Shown one piece after another: positions 1 through 7,107 of a stretch of 8,867 bases of DNA. The notes beneath the pieces were generated by a model that saw only the letters and a list, made by a program, of their open reading frames with translations, ran no database searches and was not told the origin of the DNA. Made by a program: the position numbers and the translations under genes. This DNA comes from Desulfobacteraceae bacterium (GTDB lineage: Bacteria > Desulfobacterota > Desulfobacteria > Desulfobacterales > JAABRJ01). The stretch covers positions 1 through 8,867 of the forward strand of contig JAABRJ010000534.1 of assembly GCA_011390985.1 (NCBI GenBank), given 5' to 3'. Each line of letters opens with the position of its first letter. Within the stretch, counting starts at the first letter, position 1.

Positions 1-184
1 ATCTTTGGCACGGGCCGTGCTTCCGTGGACAAGTTCGCTATCTGGCACGGCATGTTGCATTTATCCAAAAACACACGATATAGGGCTATATAAAATAACC
101 TGTTGAAATGATTATAAGAACCTAAACATCCGCCCCTTTTTGTGGTAACCACCTAAATAAATACTAATTTTAGGACGTTACACC
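1..184. other. AT-rich stretch with no confident gene
   Basis: This stretch is visibly richer in A and T than the rest of the window, especially from about base 60. All three plus frames stay open briefly from the window edge and then stop (frame 1 at 91-93), but none resembles a known protein. Two small symmetrical elements are visible. One is the perfect odd palindrome GTGGT-A-ACCAC at 142-152. The other is the inverted repeat CCTAAA (152-157) / TTTAGG (169-174), which overlaps the AGGA ribosome binding site of the frame beginning at 185. The composition fits the outer part of an inserted element, but I cannot recognise a terminal inverted repeat. Confidence 0.4.
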
Positions 185-373
185 ATGACCAATACACCCG
201 ACACGCCCTTAAACAAACATCTCGACTGCCTCCAGGACCCCAGGCGTCACAACATTCGCCATGGGCTCAAGGAAAAACATGGCCACCCCTCGGGCTGCAC
301 TTTGGGGGAACTTTCAGATGCGCCGGCAGCAGCACCGGGGGTGATTTGGCGGCTGGGCCGGCTTCTGCTATAA
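185..373 (+). pseudogene. Truncated N-terminus of an ISAs1-like transposase
   Basis: A 62-codon frame starts at ATG 185, nine bases after an AGGA ribosome binding site (172-175). Residues 13-30 read HLDCLQDPRRHNIRHGLKE. This resembles the conserved start of ISAs1-family transposases (the DDE_Tnp_1-associated N-terminal region), where a short helix is followed by DPR, then an N-x-x-H-x-L motif and a hydrophobic stretch. Here the expected hydrophobic stretch is missing in all three plus frames, so this looks like a junction or deletion near base 274 and not a single frameshift. The remaining codons are low-complexity and probably read through unrelated DNA, overlapping the promoter of the next gene. 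Intact members of this family are several hundred residues long. The family call rests on motif memory alone; a short unrelated hypothetical protein is the alternative. Confidence 0.42.
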
Positions 374-374
374 A
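346..374 (+). promoter_or_regulatory. Sigma70-type promoter of the GT2 gene
   Basis: The -35 element TTGGCG (346-351) and -10 element TATAAA (369-374) are separated by 17 bases, the optimal spacing. Transcription would start near 381 and give a leader of about 40 bases. Because the -35 box coincides with an in-frame upstream TTG at 346, it argues that the glycosyltransferase starts at ATG 421 and not at 346. Confidence 0.6.
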
Positions 375-404
375 GTGGCCTCCGGTTTATGACAGATGCA
401 GCGC

Positions 405-413
405 AAGAAGGAA
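405..413 (+). promoter_or_regulatory. Ribosome binding site deciding the GT2 start
   Basis: The purine-rich run AAGAAGGAA lies seven bases before ATG 421 and supports that codon over the upstream in-frame TTG at 346, which has no comparable site. Confidence 0.65.
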
Positions 414-420
414 AACCCCG

Positions 421-1266
421 ATGAGTGTCCGGCCCCCGGCCCCCCGGGTCAGTGTCATCATTCCGACGTACAACCGCGCCTGGTCGCTGGCGAAAGCCAT
501 CGACTCGGTTCTGTCCCAGGATTTCGACACGTTTGAGACAATCGTTGTGGACGACGGCTCCACCGACGGGACCCGGGCGCTGCTGGCGGGCTACGGCGCC
601 GCGCTGCGGGTCATCCAGCAGGCCAACCGCGGGGTCAGCGCCGCCCGCAACGCCGGAATACGCGCGGCGGCGGCGCCGTTGGTGGCCCTGCTGGATTCCG
701 ACGATTACTGGCTGCCGGGCAAGCTGGCGGTCCAGACCGCGTTTTTCGATCAAAACCCGGACGCCGTCATCTGCCAGACCGAAGAGCTTTGGATCCGCAA
801 CGGGGTCCGGGTCAACCCCGGCAAACGCCACCGCAAACGCGGCGGCATGATTTTCGGGCCCTCGCTGGGGCTCTGCTTGGTCAGCCCCTCGGCGGTGATG
901 CTGCGCAGGTCGCTGTTCGATTCCGTCGGCCTTTTCGACGAGCAGCTGCCCGCCTGCGAGGATTACGACCTCTGGCTGCGGATCAGCTGCCGTCACCCCG
1001 TGCACCTGATCGACCGCCCGCTGATCGTCAAACGCGGCGGCCACCCGGACCAGCTGTCGCACGCACCGGGGCTCGACCGCCACCGCATCCGCGCGATCTG
1101 CCGGCTGCTGGCCCAAAATGTGCTGACGGTGGCCCAACGACGGGCGGCCTGGGAGGCCCTTGCCGCCAAGTGCGCCATCTACGCCGCCGGCTGCCGCAAA
1201 CGCGGGCGGCAGGGCGAGGCAAAGGACTGCCTGGCGATGATCGAGCGCTTCAGCCCAAAAACCTGA
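421..1266 (+). CDS. Family 2 glycosyltransferase
   Basis: A 281-residue GT-A-fold glycosyltransferase that probably transfers a sugar from a nucleotide-sugar donor to a surface glycan or lipid-linked acceptor. Visible motifs in order: VSVIIPTYNRA (10-20), the nucleotide-binding strand VVDDGSTDGT (42-51), NRGVSAARNAGI (69-80), the metal-binding DxD-type motif in LLDSDDYW (90-97), and the ED motif in CEDYDLWLRI (179-188), whose acidic residues usually supply the catalytic base. RGGHPDQLSH (205-214) follows, then a basic, helical C-terminus. No membrane segment or signal peptide is visible, so the enzyme is cytoplasmic or peripheral. Length is typical for soluble single-domain GT2 enzymes. The start at ATG 421 is supported by the ribosome binding site and promoter. 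It stands alone, with no sugar-biosynthesis genes beside it, so donor and acceptor cannot be inferred. Confidence 0.93.
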   Translation: MSVRPPAPRVSVIIPTYNRAWSLAKAIDSVLSQDFDTFETIVVDDGSTDGTRALLAGYGAALRVIQQANRGVSAARNAGIRAAAAPLVALLDSDDYWLPGKLAVQTAFFDQNPDAVICQTEELWIRNGVRVNPGKRHRKRGGMIFGPSLGLCLVSPSAVMLRRSLFDSVGLFDEQLPACEDYDLWLRISCRHPVHLIDRPLIVKRGGHPDQLSHAPGLDRHRIRAICRLLAQNVLTVAQRRAAWEALAAKCAIYAAGCRKRGRQGEAKDCLAMIERFSPKT

Positions 1267-1290
1267 AGCGGCCAGCCCATGGCAGCCGCT
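1267..1290. other. Short hairpin between two convergent genes
   Basis: AGCGGC (1267-1272) pairs with GCCGCT (1285-1290) around a 12-base loop in the 23-base gap between the GT2 stop and the hrpA stop. Neither side has a T-tract, so it is at best a weak or Rho-assisted bidirectional stop. Confidence 0.25.
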
Positions 1291-4200
1291 CAGACCATCC
1301 GCTCGAGCTCCCAGGCCAGGCGGTTCAGCCGTTTGGGGGACACCGGCATGGCGGTCTTGAGTTCCTGGGCGAAAACCGAGACCTTGTATTCCTCGATCAG
1401 CCAGTGGAACTCCTCCACCGCCGCCCGCTTGGCGCTGGAATCCTGCGGCCCCAGCGTCTGCAGAAACCGGTCCAGCCGGTCGCTGAAAGTCTGGAGTTCA
1501 CGGGCCCGCAGAAGGTCCCGTTCCAGGTTGTCAACGCCGCGCTGCGCCCGGATCTCCATGGCTTCGAGGTAGCGCGGCAGGTGCGCCAGGCGCGCATCGG
1601 GATAAAGCGATAGAAAGTTTTCGGGGACCAGTTTGCCCAATTCCAACCGCAGCCCATTGAGGAACGACCGCACCACGACATTGGCGCAATGGGTCGCTTC
1701 CAGCCTGAAGAAGGTCCCGCGCACCCGCTGGTAGGCCGCCAGCACGGGCAGCACGACCACCAGTTTGCCCTCGGCCGCGGCCTGCAGCCGAGGGCCGACG
1801 GCGGCGAGGCGGGCCTCAAAAGCCTCCCGCGTGCGAAGGCTGCGGCGGAACAGGACGGCCCACACCGCCTGCGCCATCGCCGCCGCCACGGCACCGCCGC
1901 CCCCAAAATAACCAGCCGCTTCCGTCAGCCCCGGCGGCAGCGCCACCGCTTTCTGAAGAAACTTGAACTCCTTTTTAAGCATCTCCCGGAACAGGGCCGC
2001 CACGCCGTCCAGGTGCGCCGCATCGGCCTGGAAGCGGCTTTCAAAAAACCGCAGGTAAATGCCGTCGGGTTCGGCGCTGAGCGCCGGAAAGGCGTCCCAG
2101 CGGCCGCCGTGGGGGCCGCTGATCACCGCCACCTCGGGCAAGTCTCCGAAATCCCAGCGGGTGATGCCGCCCTTCTCATGGCTGCGCCGGGCGACCGCAA
2201 ACGCCTCGGGGTCAGGGGGTGCGACCACCTCCCGGTTGAGGATGGCCGGGTCGCGGCCCGCGAGGATCTCTTTTCCCCCGGCATCGGTCAGGGCGATGCG
2301 CATTTTGAGATGATCCGGCAGGCTGGCCCGGGGCCAGTCCGCGGCCGGGATGTCCACCCCGAAGCGCTCGCGCACAAAACGCCCCAGCACCGAAAGGAGC
2401 GCCCCGTCCGTGCGGGGCATTTCACGGACGATGATCCCGACCGTTCGGGCCACCGGCACCAGCTGCCGGCGGTAGGTCTTGGGCAGCCCGCGGATCAGGG
2501 CGGCGATCTTGTCCCTCAGCAGCCCCGGCACCAGCCACTCGAGGGTTTCGGGGGCCACCTGCGGGGCCTGGGCGGCATGGATGCGCACAGTGACCCCATC
2601 GGCCGGGGTCCCCGGCTCAAAGGTGTAGTCGCAGGCAAAATGCTGTTCCCCCAGGGCCACCCGATCCGGATACTGGTCCAGCTCGCCGGCGTCGGGCAGG
2701 TAGCGCAGAAGGCTCTCACGGGTCATGCGCAGAAACCCGTCGCCGCCGGCCTCGCGAATCAGCCGCTTGAGGCCCGCCCAGTCGCTGAGAGCCGGCAGAC
2801 GGTCGCGGTAAAATTGGAGGAGCTCGGCATCCCCGATCAGCATGTCCCTGCGCCGCACCCGATTTTCGAGGTCCCGGATGGAGGCCGTCAGGGCCTGGTT
2901 GTGGGTCATGAACGGCAGCGGGGCGCGCACGTCGCCCTCCACCAGGGCGCTCTGCAGAAAGATGTCGGACGCCGCTGCAGGGTTGATCCGGCCGTATGAA
3001 ACGGCCCGCCCCGGAACGATCAGCAGGCCATAGAGCGTCACCTGTTCGCGGGCCACCACCTCGCCGCGGCTGCGCTCCCAGTGAGGCTCTAGATAGGTGT
3101 AGCGGCACTGCTCGCCGGCCAGGGGCTCCAGCCAGGCGGGGTCGATTTTGGCCACGGTGCGGGCAAAAAGCCGGGAGGTTTCCACCAGTTCGGCCGCCAC
3201 AACCCACGTGGCGGCGGCGTTGAAGAGGCCCGAGCCGGGAAAAACCATGGCCTCGCGGTTGCGGGCGGCGGTATAGCGGTTGTTCTCCTTCTTGAGGGCG
3301 ATATTGGAGAGAAAGCCGCTCAAAATGGAACGGTGAATGGCGCCATAGCGCGCGCTGAATTCGGCCTGGTAGGCAGCCCGGTCAGTATTTTGATCGACGG
3401 CCGGCAGGTCGCTGCGGTCCGCCAGGCCGTGCTCCTCGAGGATCGCCGCCAGCTGGTTGTGGAGGTCGCGCCATTCCCGCAGGCGCCGGAAGGAGAGAAA
3501 CCGCTCCCGGCAGAATTTCTTCAACTGCGCGCTTCCCATGCGCTCCCCGAACGCCCCGTCGAAATGCCGCCAGATGTTCAGCAGGGTGATAAAATCCGAT
3601 GCCGGGTCCTTGAAAACCGCGTGCGCCCGATCGGCCTCGGCGGCCTTTTCGGACGGGCGCTCGCGCGGGTCCTGAATGCTCAGGGCCGCAGCGATGATCG
3701 TGATCTCCTCCAGGCAGCCCTCGACCCGGGCCTCGATCAGCATGCGCGCCAATCGGGGGTCGATGGGGATTTTGGCCATGAACCGCCCGGTGGGGGTCAG
3801 CTCGTAGCGCGGTCGCCCATGGCTTTGACGTCCGCCGCCGCGAGCCCGGATGGCGCCCAGTTCCTGCAGCAGGTTGAAACCGTCGCGGACACTGCCGTCG
3901 GCCGGTGGATCGATAAACGGGAAATCCGCGATGTCCCCCAGCCTGAGCGCCATCATGCGCAGGATAACCTCGGCCAGGTTGGCCCGCAGGATTTCCGGCG
4001 GCGTGAACAGCCGCCGGGTTAGGTAGTCCTCCTCGGCATAGAGCCGGAAGCAGACCCCGTCAGCCACCCGGCCGCAGCGCCCCAGGCGCTGGTCGCAGCT
4101 GCTGCGCGAAACGGGCTGGACCGGCAGGGAGGTGGTCCGCGAACGGGGGGAATAGCGGGAAATCCGGGCGAGCCCCGAATCGACGACATACCGAATTCCC

Positions 4201-5294
4201 GGAATGGTCAGGGAGGTTTCGGCGACGTTGGTAGCCACGATGATTTTGCGGCCGGTAAAGGTTCCGAAGACCCGGGCCTGCTGGTCGGCGGGCAGCCGGG
4301 CAAACAGCGGCAGGACAACGCTGCCTCGGTAATTGTGGCCGGCCAGCAGGTCGCAGGTCTCGCGGATATCCTGCTCGGTCGGCATGAAGACCAGGATGTC
4401 CCCAAAGGCCCCGCCGGCTTGAAGCGCGTCGATCACCCGCAGCGCCTGGTCGATGTGGGTCTGTTCTCCGTTTTCGGCCCCATCCGGGTCCGGCGGCCGG
4501 TAGTGGACCGTCACGGGGTACATCCGGCCGGAGACCTCGATGACCGGGGCCTGATCGAAGAATGCCGAAAATTTGGCGGTGTCGATGGTCGCCGAGGTGA
4601 CGATCAGCCTGAGCTCCGGCCGCTGCGGCAGAATGGTTTTCAGCATTCCGAGGACAAAATCGATGTTGAGGCTGCGCTCATGGGCCTCATCCACGATCAG
4701 GGTGTCGTAGGTAGCCAGCTGGCGGTCGCCCTGGGCCTCGGCCAGCAGGACCCCGTCGGTCATGATCTTGATGTAGGCTTCGGGCCGGGTGGTGTCCTGA
4801 AAGCGGATTTTATGCCCCACCACACTGCCGGGGGTCGTGCCGAGTTCTTCGGCCAGGCGGCGGGCCAGGCTGGTGGCGGCGATCCGGCGGGGCTGGGTGC
4901 ACCCGATCTGGCCTTGCAGGCCACGACCGGCCGCCAGGCAGAATTTGGGGATCTGGGTCGTCTTGCCCGACCCGGTCTGCCCGGCGATGATCGTCACGGG
5001 ATGGCGGCGGATGGCGGCGATAATCTCGTCGCGGCGGGCGAAAATCGGCAGATCGGGGTTGTAGCGCAGTTCGGGCAGATTGCGCGCCCGCTGGCTGCGG
5101 ATAGCCACTGAAGCCGCCAGCCGGGCATCGAGGTCAGCCATCCGCCGGTCCAGGGCCGGATCGGCCGGATTGCTGACCAGTTGGGTCTTCAGGCGGGCCG
5201 CTGCCAGGGAAAGACTCCGGCGATCCCGGCAGAGGGACCGCGACAGCATCCGCTGGATCTTTTTCAACCGCTCCTGGGGGGCTGTGCCGTGCAT
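1290..5294 (-). CDS. hrpA: ATP-dependent RNA helicase HrpA (DEAH/RHA family)
   Basis: A 1334-residue DEAH-box RNA helicase, close to the roughly 1300 residues of Escherichia coli HrpA. Motifs in order: an N-terminal helical region ending in LPIFARRDEI (82-91), Walker A GQTGSGKTT (105-113), motif Ia CTQPRR (132-137), TDGVLL (179-184), the DEAH box VDEAHE (201-206), SAT (234-236), motif V TNVAETSLTIPGI (355-367) and motif VI QRLGRCGR (402-409). The helicase-associated and OB-like regions follow. The long C-terminus, ending in an EEY-x-VS-x-FAQEL block, matches the DUF3418 domain that separates HrpA from HrpB. HrpA uses ATP to remodel RNA and has been linked to fimbrial mRNA processing and to rescue of collided ribosomes. 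All core motifs look intact. ATG 5294 is the first usable start: the frame upstream has no start codon before its stop at 5319-5321. The ribosome binding site is weak. Confidence 0.95.
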   Translation of the reverse strand: MHGTAPQERLKKIQRMLSRSLCRDRRSLSLAAARLKTQLVSNPADPALDRRMADLDARLAASVAIRSQRARNLPELRYNPDLPIFARRDEIIAAIRRHPVTIIAGQTGSGKTTQIPKFCLAAGRGLQGQIGCTQPRRIAATSLARRLAEELGTTPGSVVGHKIRFQDTTRPEAYIKIMTDGVLLAEAQGDRQLATYDTLIVDEAHERSLNIDFVLGMLKTILPQRPELRLIVTSATIDTAKFSAFFDQAPVIEVSGRMYPVTVHYRPPDPDGAENGEQTHIDQALRVIDALQAGGAFGDILVFMPTEQDIRETCDLLAGHNYRGSVVLPLFARLPADQQARVFGTFTGRKIIVATNVAETSLTIPGIRYVVDSGLARISRYSPRSRTTSLPVQPVSRSSCDQRLGRCGRVADGVCFRLYAEEDYLTRRLFTPPEILRANLAEVILRMMALRLGDIADFPFIDPPADGSVRDGFNLLQELGAIRARGGGRQSHGRPRYELTPTGRFMAKIPIDPRLARMLIEARVEGCLEEITIIAAALSIQDPRERPSEKAAEADRAHAVFKDPASDFITLLNIWRHFDGAFGERMGSAQLKKFCRERFLSFRRLREWRDLHNQLAAILEEHGLADRSDLPAVDQNTDRAAYQAEFSARYGAIHRSILSGFLSNIALKKENNRYTAARNREAMVFPGSGLFNAAATWVVAAELVETSRLFARTVAKIDPAWLEPLAGEQCRYTYLEPHWERSRGEVVAREQVTLYGLLIVPGRAVSYGRINPAAASDIFLQSALVEGDVRAPLPFMTHNQALTASIRDLENRVRRRDMLIGDAELLQFYRDRLPALSDWAGLKRLIREAGGDGFLRMTRESLLRYLPDAGELDQYPDRVALGEQHFACDYTFEPGTPADGVTVRIHAAQAPQVAPETLEWLVPGLLRDKIAALIRGLPKTYRRQLVPVARTVGIIVREMPRTDGALLSVLGRFVRERFGVDIPAADWPRASLPDHLKMRIALTDAGGKEILAGRDPAILNREVVAPPDPEAFAVARRSHEKGGITRWDFGDLPEVAVISGPHGGRWDAFPALSAEPDGIYLRFFESRFQADAAHLDGVAALFREMLKKEFKFLQKAVALPPGLTEAAGYFGGGGAVAAAMAQAVWAVLFRRSLRTREAFEARLAAVGPRLQAAAEGKLVVVLPVLAAYQRVRGTFFRLEATHCANVVVRSFLNGLRLELGKLVPENFLSLYPDARLAHLPRYLEAMEIRAQRGVDNLERDLLRARELQTFSDRLDRFLQTLGPQDSSAKRAAVEEFHWLIEEYKVSVFAQELKTAMPVSPKRLNRLAWELERMV

Positions 5295-5317
5295 CGCTAT
5301 CTTTTTTCCATCGCCAT
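5295..5317 (-). promoter_or_regulatory. hrpA translation-initiation region with a six-codon mini-ORF
   Basis: On the minus strand the sequence just before hrpA reads ATG-GCG-ATG-GAA-AAA-AGA-TAG, encoding MAMEKR, and the stop is two bases before the hrpA ATG. GGGG (5329-5326) lies eight bases before the first mini-ORF ATG. The hrpA start itself has only a weak purine run (GGA followed by A-rich sequence). Translation of the mini-ORF could therefore feed ribosomes to hrpA by termination and restart. This is inference; such short frames also arise by chance. Confidence 0.3.
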
Positions 5318-5375
5318 TTTAAGGGCCCCGGCGCTCCCGGCGGCGGCGCCATAGGCCGCAAGCGCCAGATTTATT

Positions 5376-5405
5376 TTGACAACCGCGCAGGAATGGGTTT
5401 TGAAT
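5376..5405 (+). promoter_or_regulatory. Candidate promoter upstream of the flavoprotein gene
   Basis: TTGACA (5376-5381), a perfect -35 box, is followed after 18 bases by TTGAAT (5400-5405), a moderate -10 match. It would give a leader of about 220 bases before ATG 5632 that includes the dyads at 5424-5450 and 5488-5564. A nearer -10-like TATAAA at 5540-5545 has no recognisable -35, so the choice is uncertain. Confidence 0.35.
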
Positions 5406-5423
5406 GACATCCGATCGAATCCA

Positions 5424-5450
5424 GACCGGCGGTTTGCGCAAAGAGCGGTC
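5424..5450. repeat. Nested dyad, possible operator
   Basis: A perfect ten-base palindrome TTTGCGCAAA (5433-5442) is flanked by GACCG (5424-5428) and its inverted copy CGGTC (5446-5450), offset by one base from perfect symmetry. It sits between the divergent hrpA and flavoprotein genes, just downstream of the candidate plus-strand promoter, where an operator could act. No regulator gene is adjacent and the site matches no operator I can name. Confidence 0.35.
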
Positions 5451-5487
5451 AGCTGAAAAACGCCCCACCCCCAGACCGTTTCGGCCT

Positions 5488-5564
5488 CAAAAATTCGGGA
5501 TCCACGTGGGACAGCACGCTATCCGCCGCCGGTTTCGACTATAAACAAATTAACCGAATTTTTG
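5488..5564. repeat. Eleven-base perfect inverted repeat pair
   Basis: CAAAAATTCGG (5488-5498) is exactly inverted at CCGAATTTTTG (5554-5564), separated by 55 bases. The spacer contains the CCACGTGG palindrome (5502-5509), a GGGACA (5508-5513) that could compete for TGTCCC (5563-5568), and a TATAAA (5540-5545). In RNA this would be a long-loop stem in the leader of the flavoprotein gene. In DNA it could be a pair of protein-binding half-sites. Confidence 0.45.
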
Positions 5565-5618
5565 TCCCCTGTCCACCCGCACCCCCCGCTGCGGCGAGCC
5601 GCCGCGGCTGTCACTCAG

Positions 5619-5625
5619 AAAGGAG
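5619..5625 (+). promoter_or_regulatory. Strong ribosome binding site of the flavoprotein gene
   Basis: AAAGGAG lies six bases before ATG 5632, which fixes the start and implies efficient translation. Confidence 0.75.
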
Positions 5626-5631
5626 CCGGTT

Positions 5632-6984
5632 ATGCAGTTTGTCATCATCGGCGGCGATGCCGCCGGCATGAGCGCGGCCAGCCGCGCCAAGCGCCGATGC
5701 CCGCAAATGGCGGTCACCGTTCTCGAAAAAACCCGGGACGTTTCCTACAGCGCCTGCGGAATGCCTTACAACATCGCCGACCCGAGCCGGCCAATCGACA
5801 CCCTCGTGGTGCGCCGGGCAGAAGTCTTCCGCGAAAAGCAGGACATCGATCTGCGCACCGGTCACTGCGCCACCCGCATCGATCCCGCCGCCCGCCAGGT
5901 GTCCGGCACCACCCTGCAAGGCGCGACGTTTACGGTCGCCTACGACCGGCTCCTGATTGCGACAGGGGCCGCAGCCGTCATACCCGATCTGCCCGGCTTC
6001 GACCGTCCCGGGGTGTTCGCCCTCAAAAGCCTTGAGGACGGCCGCCGCATCAAGGCGTTTCTGGCGCAAAAGGCCGTGCGGCAAGCCGTCATCATTGGCA
6101 TGGGGTATATTGCCTTGGAGATGGTGGAAACCCTCCACCATCGCGGGATCGCAACGGCAATGGTCAAGCCCCGGCCGGATCTCCTTCCCTGGCTCGACCG
6201 GGAGCTGGCCGCAATGGTGGCCGAGGAGCTGGCCGCCCACGGCGTGACCTGCCATCCGGGCCACGCCGTTGAGCGCATCGATGCCACAGCCGACGGTCTC
6301 GTGGTGGTCTGCGGCGACCTGAGACTTCCCGCGGACGTCGTGATCGTGGCCGTCGGGGTGCGACCCAACAGCAAGCTGGCCAGCGACGCCGGCCTGGCGC
6401 TTGGCGTTGACAAGGCCATCGCCGTGGACCGCATTTTTCGCACCGCCGACCCCTGCATTTACGCCGCCGGGGATTGCGCCGAGGCTTTTCACGTAGTTTC
6501 GGGGCGCAACACCTGGAGCCCCCTGGCCCTCATCGCCAATCGCGCCGGTTGGGCAGTGGCCGACGCCGTTTGCGGCGACGACAGCGAAAACCAGGGCGTC
6601 GCCGGAACGGCGGTCTTCAAGCTTTTCGACCTGGAGGTCGCCCGAACCGGCCTGAACCCGCAGGAAGCGACGGCGGCCGGCTTAGCCCCCGCCGCGGTGA
6701 CCATCACCAGCCGCTCCAAGGCCCACGGCCAGCCCGGTTCCTCGGCCGTCCGGGTCCAGATGGTCGGCGACAAGCCCAGCGGACGCCTTCTGGGGGTGCA
6801 AATCGTCGGCCCGCTGGGCAGCGCCGCGCACCGCATCAACGCCGCAGCGGTGGCGTTGCATGCCCGACTGAGCGTCGCCCAGTTCAGTCAGACGGACCTG
6901 GCGTACGCGCCGCCCTTTGGTCCCGTGTGGGACCCATTACTGACCGCGGCCAATCAATTGCTGAAAAAACTATCACCTCTTTGA
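5632..6984 (+). CDS. CoA-disulfide-reductase-like FAD/NAD(P)H oxidoreductase
   Basis: A 450-residue flavoprotein of the pyridine-nucleotide-disulfide oxidoreductase superfamily, CoA-disulfide reductase / NADH oxidase / NADH-polysulfide reductase branch. Visible: the N-terminal FAD-binding strand VIIGGDAAGMSAA (4-16); a single redox cysteine C42 in YSACGMPY (39-46), the position used by one-cysteine CoA-disulfide reductases; ATG (110-112); the NAD(P)H-binding motif VIIGMGYIALE (153-163); the second FAD motif YAAGDCAE (277-284); and the C-terminal dimerisation region with LAYAPPFGPVWDP (423-435), whose tyrosine Y425 is typical of this branch. It would reduce CoA disulfide, persulfide or oxygen with NAD(P)H in the cytoplasm. 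There is no fused rhodanese domain, since the protein ends where the core fold ends. The usual GxGYIG glycine is alanine (A161), and K179 and R181 follow the second dinucleotide strand, which may favour NADPH. The exact substrate cannot be assigned. Confidence 0.88.
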   Translation: MQFVIIGGDAAGMSAASRAKRRCPQMAVTVLEKTRDVSYSACGMPYNIADPSRPIDTLVVRRAEVFREKQDIDLRTGHCATRIDPAARQVSGTTLQGATFTVAYDRLLIATGAAAVIPDLPGFDRPGVFALKSLEDGRRIKAFLAQKAVRQAVIIGMGYIALEMVETLHHRGIATAMVKPRPDLLPWLDRELAAMVAEELAAHGVTCHPGHAVERIDATADGLVVVCGDLRLPADVVIVAVGVRPNSKLASDAGLALGVDKAIAVDRIFRTADPCIYAAGDCAEAFHVVSGRNTWSPLALIANRAGWAVADAVCGDDSENQGVAGTAVFKLFDLEVARTGLNPQEATAAGLAPAAVTITSRSKAHGQPGSSAVRVQMVGDKPSGRLLGVQIVGPLGSAAHRINAAAVALHARLSVAQFSQTDLAYAPPFGPVWDPLLTAANQLLKKLSPL

Positions 6985-7001
6985 CCCCCCCCAAGGGGTC
7001 A
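6982..7001 (+). other. Stop-codon hairpin after the flavoprotein gene
   Basis: TGACCCC (6982-6988), which includes the stop codon, pairs perfectly with GGGGTCA (6995-7001) around a six-base loop. No T-tract follows, so this is not a classical intrinsic terminator; it may stabilise the 3' end or help Rho-dependent ending. An eight-C run (6985-6992) lies within it. Confidence 0.35.
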
Positions 7002-7080
7002 GGCCGAGCCGCATCGAACCAGCTGTAATAACTTGTTATGACAACACATAAGCGCCATTTGAACCCCGTCGACGTTTTAC

Positions 7081-7107
7081 TTGACAGCGGGATTTTTTTG
7101 GTCTAAT
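7081..7107 (+). promoter_or_regulatory. Promoter of the cold-shock gene
   Basis: A perfect -35 box TTGACA (7081-7086) is followed by TCTAAT (7102-7107, five of six -10 bases) with a short 15-base spacer that includes a run of seven T. Transcription would begin near 7114, giving a leader of about 350 bases before the cold-shock gene. I see no better promoter closer to that gene. Confidence 0.55.

Noticed and set aside
43..58. Sigma54-like promoter TGGCACG ... TTGC
   Set aside because: The spacer between GG and GC is 11 bases where sigma54 needs 10. This spacing is strict, so I do not call it functional.
1..93. Open frame from the window edge to the stop at 91-93, possibly the tail of a gene
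   Set aside because: All three plus frames are open over this short span and none resembles a known protein, so there is no reason to choose one.
247..1137. 296-codon minus-strand frame
   Set aside because: It lies antisense to the glycosyltransferase, whose motifs are unambiguous. It is Arg/Pro/Gly/Ala-rich without a domain, a typical GC-rich shadow.
1689..2999. 436-codon plus-strand frame
   Set aside because: It lies entirely antisense to the conserved C-terminal part of hrpA, is low-complexity and has no motif. It is a shadow of hrpA codon bias.
5611..6492. 293-codon minus-strand frame
   Set aside because: It lies antisense to the flavoprotein, which has all family motifs in order.
7033..7044. 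TTGT-TATG-ACAA, thought of as a Rex-type operator upstream of the csp promoter
   Set aside because: The half-sites are too short and too close together for the Rex consensus, and a four-base inverted repeat is common by chance.
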